Source of the DNA: an uncultured Candidatus Saccharibacteria bacterium
Lineage (GTDB): Bacteria > Patescibacteriota > Saccharimonadia > Saccharimonadales > Saccharimonadaceae
Direction of reading: 5' to 3'
DNA length: 50,637 bases
Assembly: GCA_949480205.1 (NCBI GenBank)
Contig: CASXXK010000005.1
Location: 1-50,637 of the forward strand
Notes under the pieces: model-generated
What the model was told of the DNA's origin: nothing
The model's database searches: none
Seen by the model: the letters and a program-made list of their open reading frames with translations, nothing else
Made by a program: the position numbers and the translations under genes
In this document: piece after piece, positions 26,472-34,716 of the stretch
Numbering within the stretch: the first letter of the stretch is position 1
Layout: each line of letters begins with the position of its first letter

Positions 26472-26933
26472 ATGACGTCTCAGACACCAGATCGTTATAT
26501 TGTTAGCCTCTGTATGGCCGGTTTTCCCTGCCGTTATAACAATACCGACAAATTCAGCCAAATCATTGTCCGTCTTATTGATGAAGGGCGCGCCTTTCCG
26601 CTCTGCCCGGAACTCTTAGGTGGACTGCCAACGCCCCGAGAACCAGTTGAATGTGTCGATATCGACGGCGAGCTTCATGCCATTAGCCAATCCGGAAAAG
26701 ATTACACAGATGCTTTCCGAAACGGTGCTGAACAGGTCCTTCAATTCGCTAAACAACATCATATCACTAAAGCCATACTATACAAAAACAGTCCATCCTG
26801 TGGTATTCGCACTTACGATGGTACTTTTTCAGGCACACTCGCCGATTACTCTGGTTTCACCGCTCAGCTGTTACTTGATAATGGCATTGAAGTCATTTCT
26901 TCAACCGACCTCGAAACACTCGAGAATTTATAG
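26472..26933 (+). CDS. DUF523 protein, possible thiouracil desulfidase (TudS-like)
   Basis: 153 aa. SLCMAGFPCRYN, LCPELLGGLPTPREP, FRNGAEQVL and YKNSPSCGIRTYDGTFSG are the DUF523 signature. Cys14, Cys20, Cys45 and Cys110 are candidates for the iron-sulfur cluster reported for the related enzyme TudS, which removes sulfur from thiouracil; whether this protein does so is inference. The promoter TGATATAAT ends 6 nt before the ATG, so the mRNA is predicted to be leaderless. It may salvage thiolated bases from host tRNA breakdown, which is speculation. Confidence 0.8.
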   Translation: MTSQTPDRYIVSLCMAGFPCRYNNTDKFSQIIVRLIDEGRAFPLCPELLGGLPTPREPVECVDIDGELHAISQSGKDYTDAFRNGAEQVLQFAKQHHITKAILYKNSPSCGIRTYDGTFSGTLADYSGFTAQLLLDNGIEVISSTDLETLENL

Positions 26934-27001
26934 GCTCAATGAGTTCTCTTTTTTCGCCCCTGTTGCTATTGCCAAATCTCAGTTTCATTGCCTTATCTAT
27001 A

Positions 27002-27030
27002 TTGACAAAATACAAATTCTGTGATACAAT
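27002..27030 (+). promoter_or_regulatory. Consensus promoter of the 217-aa orphan gene
   Basis: TTGACA, 17-bp spacer, TACAAT. GGGGAGGG lies 8 nt before the ATG at 27066. It is among the strongest-looking -35 boxes in the window. Confidence 0.8.
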
Positions 27031-27065
27031 GATAAGATAAATATCTCACGGGGAGGGTAAACGAT

Positions 27066-27719
27066 ATGGTACCTATCAAACTTGCCAATCTTTTGGCAAA
27101 AAATTCTTGTTCAAAGTGGAACAGACGCCGTCTTCTACGTGTTCTCTGTCGTTACGGCTATCGCATGATGGCGAAGTACTACGCCAAACATCCCATCCAA
27201 ATCAACCGGTATGAGCACGAGCTGCACAATGATTATCCGTGGCCATACTCTGATCCAAGGTTTGCCAGCTGGGAAGAAGATGATGGCGCCCTGATTACAG
27301 ATCCGGCCAACTTCGTCATCCGCCATTCAACCAGCTACTGCGCATGGAGAATCAATGAGCTTACTGGCGAATGGCCGACCAACAGGGTAATTCCCAGAGA
27401 TGACACCCATGCTCAGGAGATTGCTCGTCGCGAACGTCCGCGTGATGCTCGTTATTGGCTGGAATTCCTACAGGCACAAAACTGTTTCATTGAGGTCGTA
27501 GACGATATCACCACCATCAACCGCAGTGATTACTACATCGGCATTAATCCAAACTATGGTGAATTCGGATTAATAGTGTGGTTCGAATACCTGTTTTACG
27601 ACCACGACACTAAGGGTACGGCCCTGATTTCCACTTATGAAAACAAGCAATACGTCTGCAAAGAAGTATTGCTCACCGACTTCACTTGGGTGAAGATCGG
27701 CAAAAAAGCTGCCCGTTGA
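27066..27719 (+). CDS. Unknown soluble protein
   Basis: 217 aa, no signal peptide or membrane segment, with a basic N-terminal part (CSKWNRRRLLRVLCRYGYRMMAK) and an acidic, Trp/Tyr-rich middle (YPWPYSDPRFASWEEDDGAL). A later segment PNYGEFGLIVWFEYLFYDHDTKG suggests a beta-rich core. I recognise no family. It has a near-consensus promoter and a strong ribosome site, so it should be well expressed. A weak terminator hairpin overlaps its stop (27703-27730). It could be accessory; nothing around it reveals a role. Confidence 0.7.
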   Translation: MVPIKLANLLAKNSCSKWNRRRLLRVLCRYGYRMMAKYYAKHPIQINRYEHELHNDYPWPYSDPRFASWEEDDGALITDPANFVIRHSTSYCAWRINELTGEWPTNRVIPRDDTHAQEIARRERPRDARYWLEFLQAQNCFIEVVDDITTINRSDYYIGINPNYGEFGLIVWFEYLFYDHDTKGTALISTYENKQYVCKEVLLTDFTWVKIGKKAAR

Positions 27720-27736
27720 GGTGGCTTTTTAAACTC

Positions 27737-27765
27737 TTTACATTTTCTGCGTAATCAGGTATAAT
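27737..27765 (+). promoter_or_regulatory. Promoter of rpsT
   Basis: TTTACA, 17-bp spacer, TATAAT, about 47 bp upstream of the S20 start. Confidence 0.8.
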
Positions 27766-27811
27766 CATCTAAAGTAAGTTATTTTATTAAATTAATTCTA
27801 AGGAATACTCA

Positions 27812-28051
27812 ATGCCGATTATCAAATCTGCGAAAAAAGCTGCCCGTCAGGCAGAGAAGCGTACCGCTAATAACCAGCAAATCAAAAAAGATATCAAGAA
27901 TGCCCTCAAGGCTTTCAAAGCTGAGCCTAATGCGACAAACATGGCCAAGGCTCAATCCGAATACGACAAGGCCGTCAAGAAAGGCCTTCTCAAGAAAAAC
28001 ACCGCTTCTCGTCGCAAAGCTTCCCTGGCCAAGATTGCCAAAGCTGCCTAA
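27812..28051 (+). CDS. rpsT: 30S ribosomal protein S20
   Basis: 79 aa, Lys/Ala-rich three-helix protein that binds 16S rRNA: MPIIKSAKKAARQAEKR, NNQQIKKDIKNALKAF, KGLLKKNTASRRKASLAK. Usual length is 80-90. Monocistronic. Its terminator stem AAACGACTTC...GAAGTCGTTT (28076-28119) lies inside the 3' coding end of the convergent holA-like gene. Confidence 0.95.
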   Translation: MPIIKSAKKAARQAEKRTANNQQIKKDIKNALKAFKAEPNATNMAKAQSEYDKAVKKGLLKKNTASRRKASLAKIAKAA

Positions 28052-28052
28052 T

Positions 28053-28664
28053 CTACAACTGCGACACGCTCAACAAAAACGACTTCAGTAAAAGCCACGG
28101 CTCCACCGAAGTCGTTTTCATTTGCATATCTAAATCCGCTAGAGCTTTTAGCAATTGCTTCTCGCGAGTGCCAGACCGATATTCTAGTTTTTTGATTCCC
28201 TGCGACGCCAACAAACCAAAAAACATATACGGATCCTGCTCTAACTCAATTTTTTCTACCATCTTCACTGCTTGTGGACCATTCCGAAGAGCCATATCCA
28301 AAATATTAAACACCACCTTGGCATCTGGATTGGCTCGTGCTGGAAATTCCTGCATCTGTACGCCAGCCGTCTGCATGGCCTTATATACCACTGAACGCTT
28401 ATCGAGCTTGCTCTCCCAGATCACTACATCATGATCAGTTTGTAAATAATCAGAAATTTTCTCCCAAACTTCCTTGTTTTCCCCTAATTCTTTTAAGAGA
28501 ATTTGACGTTTTTCTGCACCAAACAGCGAAGTTCCCTGAAATATACTTGGTAAATCCGCCACCGTCAAATTTTCACCTTCAAACACCTCGTAATCGGTAC
28601 CTAACGCGCGTTTTACGGCCTTTTCGGCTTCCAGGCGGTTCTCACCCCAAAACACACTTAGCAT
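28053..28664 (-). CDS. DNA polymerase III delta subunit-like protein (short)
   Basis: 203 aa against about 340 in HolA. MLSVFWGENRLEAEKAVKRAL, LPSIFQGTSLFGAEKRQILLKEL and a C-terminal region ending WLLLKSFLLS resemble clamp-loader delta. The AAA+ lid and middle parts are reduced, and YRSGTREKQLLKALADLDMQMKTT matches the typical delta end. It would open the beta clamp. It starts 7 bp after the fpg stop, so it belongs to the fpg operon. Confidence 0.72.
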   Translation of the reverse strand: MLSVFWGENRLEAEKAVKRALGTDYEVFEGENLTVADLPSIFQGTSLFGAEKRQILLKELGENKEVWEKISDYLQTDHDVVIWESKLDKRSVVYKAMQTAGVQMQEFPARANPDAKVVFNILDMALRNGPQAVKMVEKIELEQDPYMFFGLLASQGIKKLEYRSGTREKQLLKALADLDMQMKTTSVEPWLLLKSFLLSVSQL

Positions 28665-28670
28665 AGGCTT

Positions 28671-29588
28671 TTACGCGCTCTCCGTGGCTCTGGCGGCCAT
28701 TTTAGACGCCGATACCACCTGACAATGCGGGCAATAATGCGTTCCCCGACCTGCACAACGCGTTTTTTCGATAATCGCCCCACAACGGTTACACTTCTGC
28801 CCTTCCCGCCGAAATACCTGCGCGAATTTCTCGAGGTAATCCCCTGTCGTACCATCTGGACGCACGTAAGTTGCCATAGTCGACCCGCCCGAGTCAATCG
28901 CAGCGTTCATCGTCGTGCATGCACCCTCTAAAATTTTAGCCACTTGTTTTTCCGTCAAAACTCCAGCTGGCGTAGCCGGATGTACGCTTGCATAAAAAAG
29001 TGATTCATCCGCATAAATATTGCCCAACCCTGCGATCAATTTTTGATTAAGCAATACCGCTTTGATAGGTGACCGCCCGTGGCGCTGACATTTTGTATAC
29101 AATTCCTCTGGCGTCATCTCCCAAGGTTCTTTCCCTAACTCAGAAATAAATTTATCCAATTCCACCTCCGCCGTCGGCAAAACCTTCACAAAACCAAATT
29201 TACGTTGATCATTAAAAAACAATTTACCTTCCGCAAATACAAAAGTTACTCGAGTTTGCTTGTTGGGCAATTCACTTGTAAAATTTTTACTCGGATGCCC
29301 CGCCGCGAACTGCTCTGCATCATCCACTTGACCAAGTTTGGCATTCTTCCCACGCCAAATAAGTTGCCCTGTCATACGTAAATGTATCATCAAAGTATTA
29401 CCATTATCAAGATCGATCAAAAGCGCTTTACCCTTGCGCCGAATATCTATAACTTTAGCCCCATCCACCTCTGTTGTAGTGCCATAGAACCCCTTACCGG
29501 GCTCCGGCAGCACCTGTATAATTTTTTTATTCAAAATAAACGGCTTCAATCCCCGCCGTACGGTCTCTACCTCTGGTAACTCTGGCAT
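28671..29588 (-). CDS. fpg: Formamidopyrimidine-DNA glycosylase
   Basis: Removes 8-oxoguanine and nicks the abasic site. The start must be the ATG at 29588, since the catalytic proline has to follow Met (MPELPEVETVRRGL); the open frame extends 9 codons further upstream. KGKALLID and MTGQL (DNA contacts), QKLIAGLGNIYADE (H2TH motif) and a C-terminal zinc finger (C-x2-C ... C-x2-C: CNRCGAIIEKTRC..., CPHC) are intact. 305 aa. TGCTATAAT ends 9 nt before the ATG, giving an almost leaderless mRNA. Confidence 0.95.
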   Translation of the reverse strand: MPELPEVETVRRGLKPFILNKKIIQVLPEPGKGFYGTTTEVDGAKVIDIRRKGKALLIDLDNGNTLMIHLRMTGQLIWRGKNAKLGQVDDAEQFAAGHPSKNFTSELPNKQTRVTFVFAEGKLFFNDQRKFGFVKVLPTAEVELDKFISELGKEPWEMTPEELYTKCQRHGRSPIKAVLLNQKLIAGLGNIYADESLFYASVHPATPAGVLTEKQVAKILEGACTTMNAAIDSGGSTMATYVRPDGTTGDYLEKFAQVFRREGQKCNRCGAIIEKTRCAGRGTHYCPHCQVVSASKMAARATESA

Positions 29589-29621
29589 AATAACTCCATT
29601 ATAGCACAGTCTCATCTCTAC

Positions 29622-29695
29622 ATGTCACATAACTACGTTATGTGACATGGCGTCGACTCGAAGCAGGAGATAAGAAGGTACTTCTTATCTCCTGC
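29622..29695. repeat. Double-hairpin module, copy 2 (beside cassette 4)
   Basis: The palindrome at 29622-29648 (arms ATGTCACATAAC) and the hairpin at 29663-29695 (15-bp stem GCAGGAGATAAGAAG, loop GTA) match copy 1 at 5598-5672 in sequence, spacing and orientation relative to the cassette. The two hairpins differ from copy 1 by compensated or loop changes (an AAAG-CA-CTTT tip versus AAG-GTA-CTT), which suggests that structure is kept. Lies between fpg and cassette 4. Confidence 0.8.
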
Positions 29696-29710
29696 TTACT
29701 CGCACTCCTA

Positions 29711-29918
29711 CATGTCTAATACAGTACTAAGGCAGCGGAGGGAGCGACCAACATAACGGGTGCCATTATCTGACGGGATAGCTGCCGTATTGAGACGGAG
29801 GTCATGAGCATGTGTAGCCGTCGAAGTCGCGCATGACGACCACCACTCGCCATCAAGACCAGCATACCTGAACGTACCAGCAGCAAGGGTTGGTCCAATG
29901 ATCCCGCTGCGCAGCGGG
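29711..29918 (-). repeat. Variable-domain cassette 4
   Basis: Encodes LRSGIIGPTLAAGTF, GEWWSSCATSTATHAHDL and RYVGRSLRCLSTVLDM, then TAG. It carries the only change in the conserved GFPLRC block (GRSLRC), and a Cys after WSS. The left arm is shared with cassette 5 in a perfect 16-bp palindrome CCCGCTGCGCAGCGGG (29903-29918). Right end flanked by the double-hairpin module, then fpg. Confidence 0.85.
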
Positions 29919-30127
29919 TACTTCGAACTACCTAATGCTGTTGGCACCTTAAGACCAGCCGGCCACAATGCCGACTACTGGTCATCTCACGCCGCTAGCC
30001 ATACGACTTCAATCTTGGCAACTGCTTACTACCTAAACCTTAATGCTAGTAGCGTTTATCCGTCAGATGGCCCACTCAGCCACTACTATGGTCTCCCCCT
30101 CCGCTGCCTTAGTACTGTATTAGACAT
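29903..30127 (+). repeat. Variable-domain cassette 5
   Basis: Longest copy (225 bp): LRSGYFELPNAVGTL, DYWSSHAASHTTSILATAYYL and HYYGLPLRCLSTVLDI. In-frame length variation of the middle segment is clear against cassette 3. It shares its left arm with cassette 4. Its right end meets the 3' end of polA (convergent), making it the only copy not pointed at a promoter. Confidence 0.85.
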
Positions 30128-30148
30128 AGAATTAATATATAGAAATAT

Positions 30149-32581
30149 TTACAACTCACCCCAGTTTTGGCCAGTTGTCACTTCCACGGCCAGTTTTACA
30201 GGTAGTTCTGGCGCTATATTTTCCATTTCGGACTGCAAAATTTCAGCCACTTTATCCTTATCCGCAATATCACACTCAATAATCAAAGAATCGTGCACCT
30301 GCATTACCATATGTGCAGTTGGGACTTTTTCTGACAACACCTTATCCACTCGGATCATAGCACGTTTCATCAAGTCTGCTTCTGTACCTTGAATTGGCAT
30401 ATTTTGTGCTGCTCGCTCTGCACCTGTGCGCACGATAAAATTGCTCGAAAGCACATCCGGCGTCGGCCGCCTCCGCCCAAACAGCGTCTCCACATACCCC
30501 TGTTCCCTGGCACTCTTCAACAAGTTATCTAAATACTCTTTGATTGATTTGCGCAGATTAAAGTAGTTCTCAATAAACTCTTTCGCCTCATAGAACTTCA
30601 TGTCGGCCGCCTCCGCCAAACCCCGAATACTCATACCATAGAGGATGCCGAAGTTGATTACCTTAGCTGCACGCCGCTGGCTCTTAGTAACTTCTTCCAT
30701 TGGCACACCAAACGCCTCTGCCGCCGTCTTTGTGTGAATATCTAAATTATCGTTAAAATCTTTAATCAATGCTTCATCATTTGCTAGTGCCGCAGCTAAC
30801 CTAAGCTCAAACTGCGAATAGTCCGCACTTACCAACACCTTACCTTCCGAAGCAATAAAACCTTCCCGAATCCGCTTCCCCACCTCAGTCCGCACCGGAA
30901 TATTCTGTAAATTTGGATTCGTCGAAGACAATCGCCCCGTCGCCGTCACATTTTGGTTAAACGTTGTATGAATTCGATGATTCTTATCTACTAACTCTGG
31001 CAAAGGAGCAATATAAGTGGAGAGCAACTTCGCTGCTTCGCGGTAATCCTTGATTGCCCGAATAATCGGATGATAGCCCTGCAGCTTATCAAGCTCTTTT
31101 GCTCCAGTTGAGTATCCTCGCACTGTCTTTTTTATCCCCTTGGTAGGCAAACCCAACTGCACGAACAAAACCTCAGCCAACTGTGCCGGCGAATTAACAT
31201 TGAACTGTTTTCCAGCAAAGTCCCATACCGTCTGCTCCAAATGGCTAACTTCCAGCTCAAATTCTTCTTTTAGCTTGGCAAAGTACGACATATCAATCAA
31301 CATCCCATAATCCTCCATCTTGTAGAGAATTGGGATCAACGGCAAATCAAAATCCGTATAAACCTTGTATAATTCTGGACGACGGCTAAACTCATCTTTT
31401 TGCCGCGCATACGCTTCACGTTCATCTGTCTGATCTATTTTTCGCTCTAGAGGGTTCAAAAGGAAAGCCGCCTGACCAAGATCCCAATATTCTGTACCCG
31501 CCAAAACCTTCTCGGCCACCTCGGCGTTCTTATGCATCAAATCTTTTACATTCCAACTCACCAACATGCCATCTGGCAATTCCTGTACAATTTCCAAGGT
31601 TTGCTGGCTGTAATTTACCACCGTAGGTAGCTTTTTGGTTGTCGTACGGCCCTCTTTTTCCAAAACCTCCACCTCGCCCATGTCTAAACCACTCTGTTCA
31701 GGCTTGACCTTAGTTTTTCTAGACTGACTAAAGAACTTTCGCGCAATTGACCGAAACTCCAGCTTATTCAACGCATCCAAAATCCGCACTCGATCAATTT
31801 CCAAATCCGACAAATCCTCTAGTTTTACTGGCGCATCCGTCATAATCTTCGCCAACTGATACGACATAAAGGCACTTTCTTTCCCCGCTGCCAACTTTGC
31901 TTGCGTTGCACCCTTAATCTCGTCCAAATGTTCATAGATACCCTCCAAAGTTCCATAGTCATTCAATAATTTAACCGCAGTTTTTTCTCCCACGCCAGGA
32001 ACGCCCGGAATATTATCCGAGGTATCACCTTTGAGCGCCTTAAGGTCAAGAAATTGCGCCTTCTTAATACCATATTTTGTCTCTACACCCGGAACATCCA
32101 GCTCTTCTAGATTAGTAAAACCTTTGAGAATCCGATACATCCGTGTATTCTCATCCACAATCTGCAGCATATCGAGATCGGAAGAGACGATGATCGTTTC
32201 ATAATCCCCTGCTTCATCTGCCTGCAGCGCCAACGTACCAATAATATCATCCGCCTCATAATCATCACATTCGACAAAACTCCACCCCAACGCCAAAATC
32301 AACTCCCGCAGATATGGAATTTGAGCGTAAAAATCTGCGCCCGGTTTGACTCGTCCAGCCTTATATTCTGCAAAAATCTCTTTACGTTTGGAAGTAGAAC
32401 TCTTGGAATCCCAAGCCACCACCACCTTGGTAGGATCCAAGCTGCGCACAATTTCCATCGCGATCGCCGCAAAACCATAAATTCCACCAGTTGGCGTGCC
32501 ATCAGACGTCGAAAGCGCCCCCATTGCATAATAACCCCGATAAAAAACTGACTTTCCATCTATAATCACTAAGCGCTTCAT
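30149..32581 (-). CDS. polA: DNA polymerase I
   Basis: 810 aa. The 5' nuclease domain (1-290) has YADDIIGTLA-type acidic motifs, DTSDNIPGVPGVGEKTA and H3TH. The middle 3'-5' exonuclease domain (about 320-450) keeps the fold but lacks the DxE and later Asp residues (VSWNVKDLMH), so proofreading is probably absent. The polymerase domain has TGRLSSTNPNLQNIP, palm motif A VSADYSQFELR (about 590), O-helix RRAAKVINFGILYG and motif C VHDSLI. It repairs gaps and removes primers. The start ATG lies on a palindromic promoter shared with the divergent kinase gene; the mRNA should be leaderless. Confidence 0.97.
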   Translation of the reverse strand: MKRLVIIDGKSVFYRGYYAMGALSTSDGTPTGGIYGFAAIAMEIVRSLDPTKVVVAWDSKSSTSKRKEIFAEYKAGRVKPGADFYAQIPYLRELILALGWSFVECDDYEADDIIGTLALQADEAGDYETIIVSSDLDMLQIVDENTRMYRILKGFTNLEELDVPGVETKYGIKKAQFLDLKALKGDTSDNIPGVPGVGEKTAVKLLNDYGTLEGIYEHLDEIKGATQAKLAAGKESAFMSYQLAKIMTDAPVKLEDLSDLEIDRVRILDALNKLEFRSIARKFFSQSRKTKVKPEQSGLDMGEVEVLEKEGRTTTKKLPTVVNYSQQTLEIVQELPDGMLVSWNVKDLMHKNAEVAEKVLAGTEYWDLGQAAFLLNPLERKIDQTDEREAYARQKDEFSRRPELYKVYTDFDLPLIPILYKMEDYGMLIDMSYFAKLKEEFELEVSHLEQTVWDFAGKQFNVNSPAQLAEVLFVQLGLPTKGIKKTVRGYSTGAKELDKLQGYHPIIRAIKDYREAAKLLSTYIAPLPELVDKNHRIHTTFNQNVTATGRLSSTNPNLQNIPVRTEVGKRIREGFIASEGKVLVSADYSQFELRLAAALANDEALIKDFNDNLDIHTKTAAEAFGVPMEEVTKSQRRAAKVINFGILYGMSIRGLAEAADMKFYEAKEFIENYFNLRKSIKEYLDNLLKSAREQGYVETLFGRRRPTPDVLSSNFIVRTGAERAAQNMPIQGTEADLMKRAMIRVDKVLSEKVPTAHMVMQVHDSLIIECDIADKDKVAEILQSEMENIAPELPVKLAVEVTTGQNWGEL

Positions 32582-32598
32582 GCTATAATTATAGCATG
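32579..32598. promoter_or_regulatory. Palindromic bidirectional promoter with both start codons
   Basis: CATGCTATAATTATAGCATG is a perfect 20-bp palindrome. Read either way it gives an extended -10 (TGCTATAAT) ending 6 nt before an ATG: polA on the minus strand and the P-loop kinase on the plus strand. The TG of each extended -10 is part of the other gene's start codon. Only 14 bp separate the two start codons, so both mRNAs should be leaderless and polymerase binding should be mutually exclusive. Confidence 0.85.
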
Positions 32599-33162
32599 AA
32601 TAAAGATATAAAACTTCTTGCCATTGTGGGCATGGCTGGCAGCGGCAAATCCGTCGCGATCGATTATCTCACCAATCATGGCGTCCCTAAATCCTATTTT
32701 GGCGGTATGAACCTGCGCGAAATGGCTAAACGTGGTATCGAAATCACTCCTGAGAACGAGAAAATCTTTCGCAAACAGATTCGTGAAGAAGAAGGTAATG
32801 ATTGGGTGGTACGTCAAGTAATTGCCGAAGTCAACGATCTTATCGGCGCTGGGCAAAAACGCATCGTCTTGGATGGCCTCTACTCTTGGACAGAATACAA
32901 AATCCTTAAGCATGAATTCCCTGGTGATCAGCTCACCGTAATCGCCATCGTCTCCCCCCGTGATTTGCGCTATAAGCGTCTAGCCGCTCGTCCCGACCGC
33001 CCATTTGACGCGGGGGCCGCTCGCGAACGCGACTATCACGAAATCGAAACCATCGAAAAAGGTGGCCCTATTGCTATCGCCGATTATTACATCGTCAACG
33101 ACGGCAGTATCGAAGATTTAGAAAGCAAACTCAAAAACATCTTAACAGAAATAAAGTTTTAG
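32596..33162 (+). CDS. P-loop kinase-like protein (UPF0200/dephospho-CoA-kinase-like)
   Basis: 188 aa. P-loop GMAGSGKS (12-19), then SYFGGMNLREMAKRGIEITPENEKIFRKQIREEEG, similar to archaeal UPF0200/AAA_18 nucleoside kinase-like proteins. VLDGLYSWTEYKIL resembles Walker B (LDG). RKRLAARPDR supplies lid arginines. The substrate is unknown; a role in nucleotide or cofactor phosphorylation is likely. Leaderless start on the palindromic promoter shared with polA, so expression may be linked to polA. Confidence 0.75.
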   Translation: MNKDIKLLAIVGMAGSGKSVAIDYLTNHGVPKSYFGGMNLREMAKRGIEITPENEKIFRKQIREEEGNDWVVRQVIAEVNDLIGAGQKRIVLDGLYSWTEYKILKHEFPGDQLTVIAIVSPRDLRYKRLAARPDRPFDAGAARERDYHEIETIEKGGPIAIADYYIVNDGSIEDLESKLKNILTEIKF

Positions 33163-33182
33163 TAACCTTATCAACCTCTACA

Positions 33183-33271
33183 CTTATTTAGGTGACGCGT
33201 CGCCATAGCCCGTCGTTACGGGTATGGCGCGCTGCATGCTCGGTCGTAACCTGCGCACCCACCTAAATAAG
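33183..33271. other. Multi-helix inverted-repeat element between convergent genes
   Basis: Outer arms CTTATTTAGGTG (33183-33194) and CACCTAAATAAG (33260-33271) enclose a second hairpin CGCCATA-GCCCGT-CGTT-ACGGG-TATGGCG and a third GC-rich segment, forming a likely three-way junction. It lies between the stop of the kinase gene and the stop of the lipid-kinase gene. A two-way terminator is possible, but there is no long T-tract. Confidence 0.45.
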
Positions 33272-33290
33272 GCAGAGGCCGACAGCGCTA

Positions 33291-34268
33291 TTAAAACTTT
33301 ATCACTTTCAGTGCTTTTGCTGATTTTTTGATTTCAATCTTCGATACTGCCGTCAATTCTTGATATTCCCCCTCCGCATGAATCATCACCTTGCTCGGTT
33401 GATCAAATTTAATCACATCTCCAATTGTTTTCTTCCCTGGTATCCGCACTAAAACACTGCGCAACATAAACCAGACTAATCGCCAAAAACTGCCTAACCG
33501 CGCCGTTGTGCTCCGGAACTCCTGTTTCTTGGCCGCACATTTTGATCCCCGCATCATTTTTGCTACACGCGGGCTGTTCACTGCTAAATAATCTGTCGTT
33601 CCTTCTGCAAAATGCACTTCTTGATTCTTGCTTGAGGCGTCCACCACAACTTCCGCACGTATTTTAGGCAAAAATTCCTGCTTGCGATTAGCAAAATACC
33701 ACTTCGCTAGCTGCCAAAGCGAAAAGAACAAATGTTTCTTTCCCGTACGTAATTTCTTGCGCACAGAATCACTATTCAGCACAGCAGCCGACTCTGCAAA
33801 CATTCCTAAAGTCACATAACATGGAGCATAACGCCACAGCTTGCCATCAACTTTAGCTTCTAGCGGATAGACTTCTGTAACCTTCTTCATCTCAAACCGC
33901 TCCGCAATCTCTGTCACTCCACCTACGTAGTCACCACCATATTCTACTGGGCGTTTTGCGCCAAGCATCTTAGCCACGTCATTAAAGTTGCCATATCCCA
34001 ACGCAGAAAACACCACATCCTTACCCGATTGCATTACGCCGTTCACGGCAACAGACGCAGTACCGTCACCGCCCGCCGCCACTACCAAATCACCATCATT
34101 CAACAACTTAGCCAACTGCTCTGCGTTATCATCCACGTCAGTCGACTTGAGCTCGTACTTCCCCACCAGCCAGCCCTTAAGCTGACGCGCTGGCGCCAAA
34201 ACCTCACGCTGCACATGCAAATAATGCGATGAGCGCGGATTATAAACAATAATTAGTTTGCGCAACAT
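33291..34268 (-). CDS. Diacylglycerol/sphingosine kinase family lipid kinase
   Basis: 325 aa. IIVYNPRSSHY, then VVAAGGDGTASVAVNGVM (GGDGT at about 66-70), SALGYGNFNDVAKMLG and a C-terminal half with LAVNSPRVAKMMRG match the DAGK catalytic family (YegS/DgkB-like). It probably phosphorylates a lipid or a polyprenol-like alcohol, using ATP at the cytoplasmic face. Third gene of an rpoD-pilin-kinase operon; its ATG overlaps the pilin stop (ATGA). Confidence 0.85.
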   Translation of the reverse strand: MLRKLIIVYNPRSSHYLHVQREVLAPARQLKGWLVGKYELKSTDVDDNAEQLAKLLNDGDLVVAAGGDGTASVAVNGVMQSGKDVVFSALGYGNFNDVAKMLGAKRPVEYGGDYVGGVTEIAERFEMKKVTEVYPLEAKVDGKLWRYAPCYVTLGMFAESAAVLNSDSVRKKLRTGKKHLFFSLWQLAKWYFANRKQEFLPKIRAEVVVDASSKNQEVHFAEGTTDYLAVNSPRVAKMMRGSKCAAKKQEFRSTTARLGSFWRLVWFMLRSVLVRIPGKKTIGDVIKFDQPSKVMIHAEGEYQELTAVSKIEIKKSAKALKVIKF

Positions 34269-34708
34269 CAGGCTAAAATACTATCCGTCACAACACGTCC
34301 CGATTCTAGCTCTTCCCCGGTAAAGTTTGGTATTAGCCACTGCAAGAGCGTAAACAGCAGTGCCCACGCCACCAAACCAATCGCCACCTCTATTAATCTA
34401 GTCTTAGCCTTGGCTACTTGCGCTTCGTTGTCTCGCGCCGTCAAATATAAAATCCCAGCTATCACTACGCCAATTACGGCCGCCGCGCCAATACCATAAA
34501 GCAAGACATTCACCACTAATTTCAAAAGGTCCATGATACCACTACCTTTTTCATCTGTCTGGACACCACCACCATCGGCACAATTACCGAAGAGATTTGT
34601 ATCTACACACTCAGCCATTACTGGCGCACTCATCACCGGCATCATTGGAACCAACATCCCCAAAGCTACCATCACGCTCACTACAAATCGTTTGACTCGC
34701 TCTCGCAT
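34268..34708 (-). CDS. VirB2/TrbC-like pilin
   Basis: 146 aa. A signal peptide (1-31, ending PVMA before ECVD) is followed by a short Cys-containing loop (ECVDTNLFGNCADGGG). Two hydrophobic helices about 60-83 and 104-127 are joined by a basic loop (TARDNEAQVAKAKTRL). This is the layout of VirB2/TrbC major pilin of type IV secretion systems and is common in CPR genomes. It could form a surface fibre or pore. The partner ATPase may be the TraG/VirD4-like protein at 7452-10163. Located 8 bp after rpoD. Confidence 0.82.
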   Translation of the reverse strand: MRERVKRFVVSVMVALGMLVPMMPVMSAPVMAECVDTNLFGNCADGGGVQTDEKGSGIMDLLKLVVNVLLYGIGAAAVIGVVIAGILYLTARDNEAQVAKAKTRLIEVAIGLVAWALLFTLLQWLIPNFTGEELESGRVVTDSILA

Positions 34709-34716
34709 ACTCTCTC

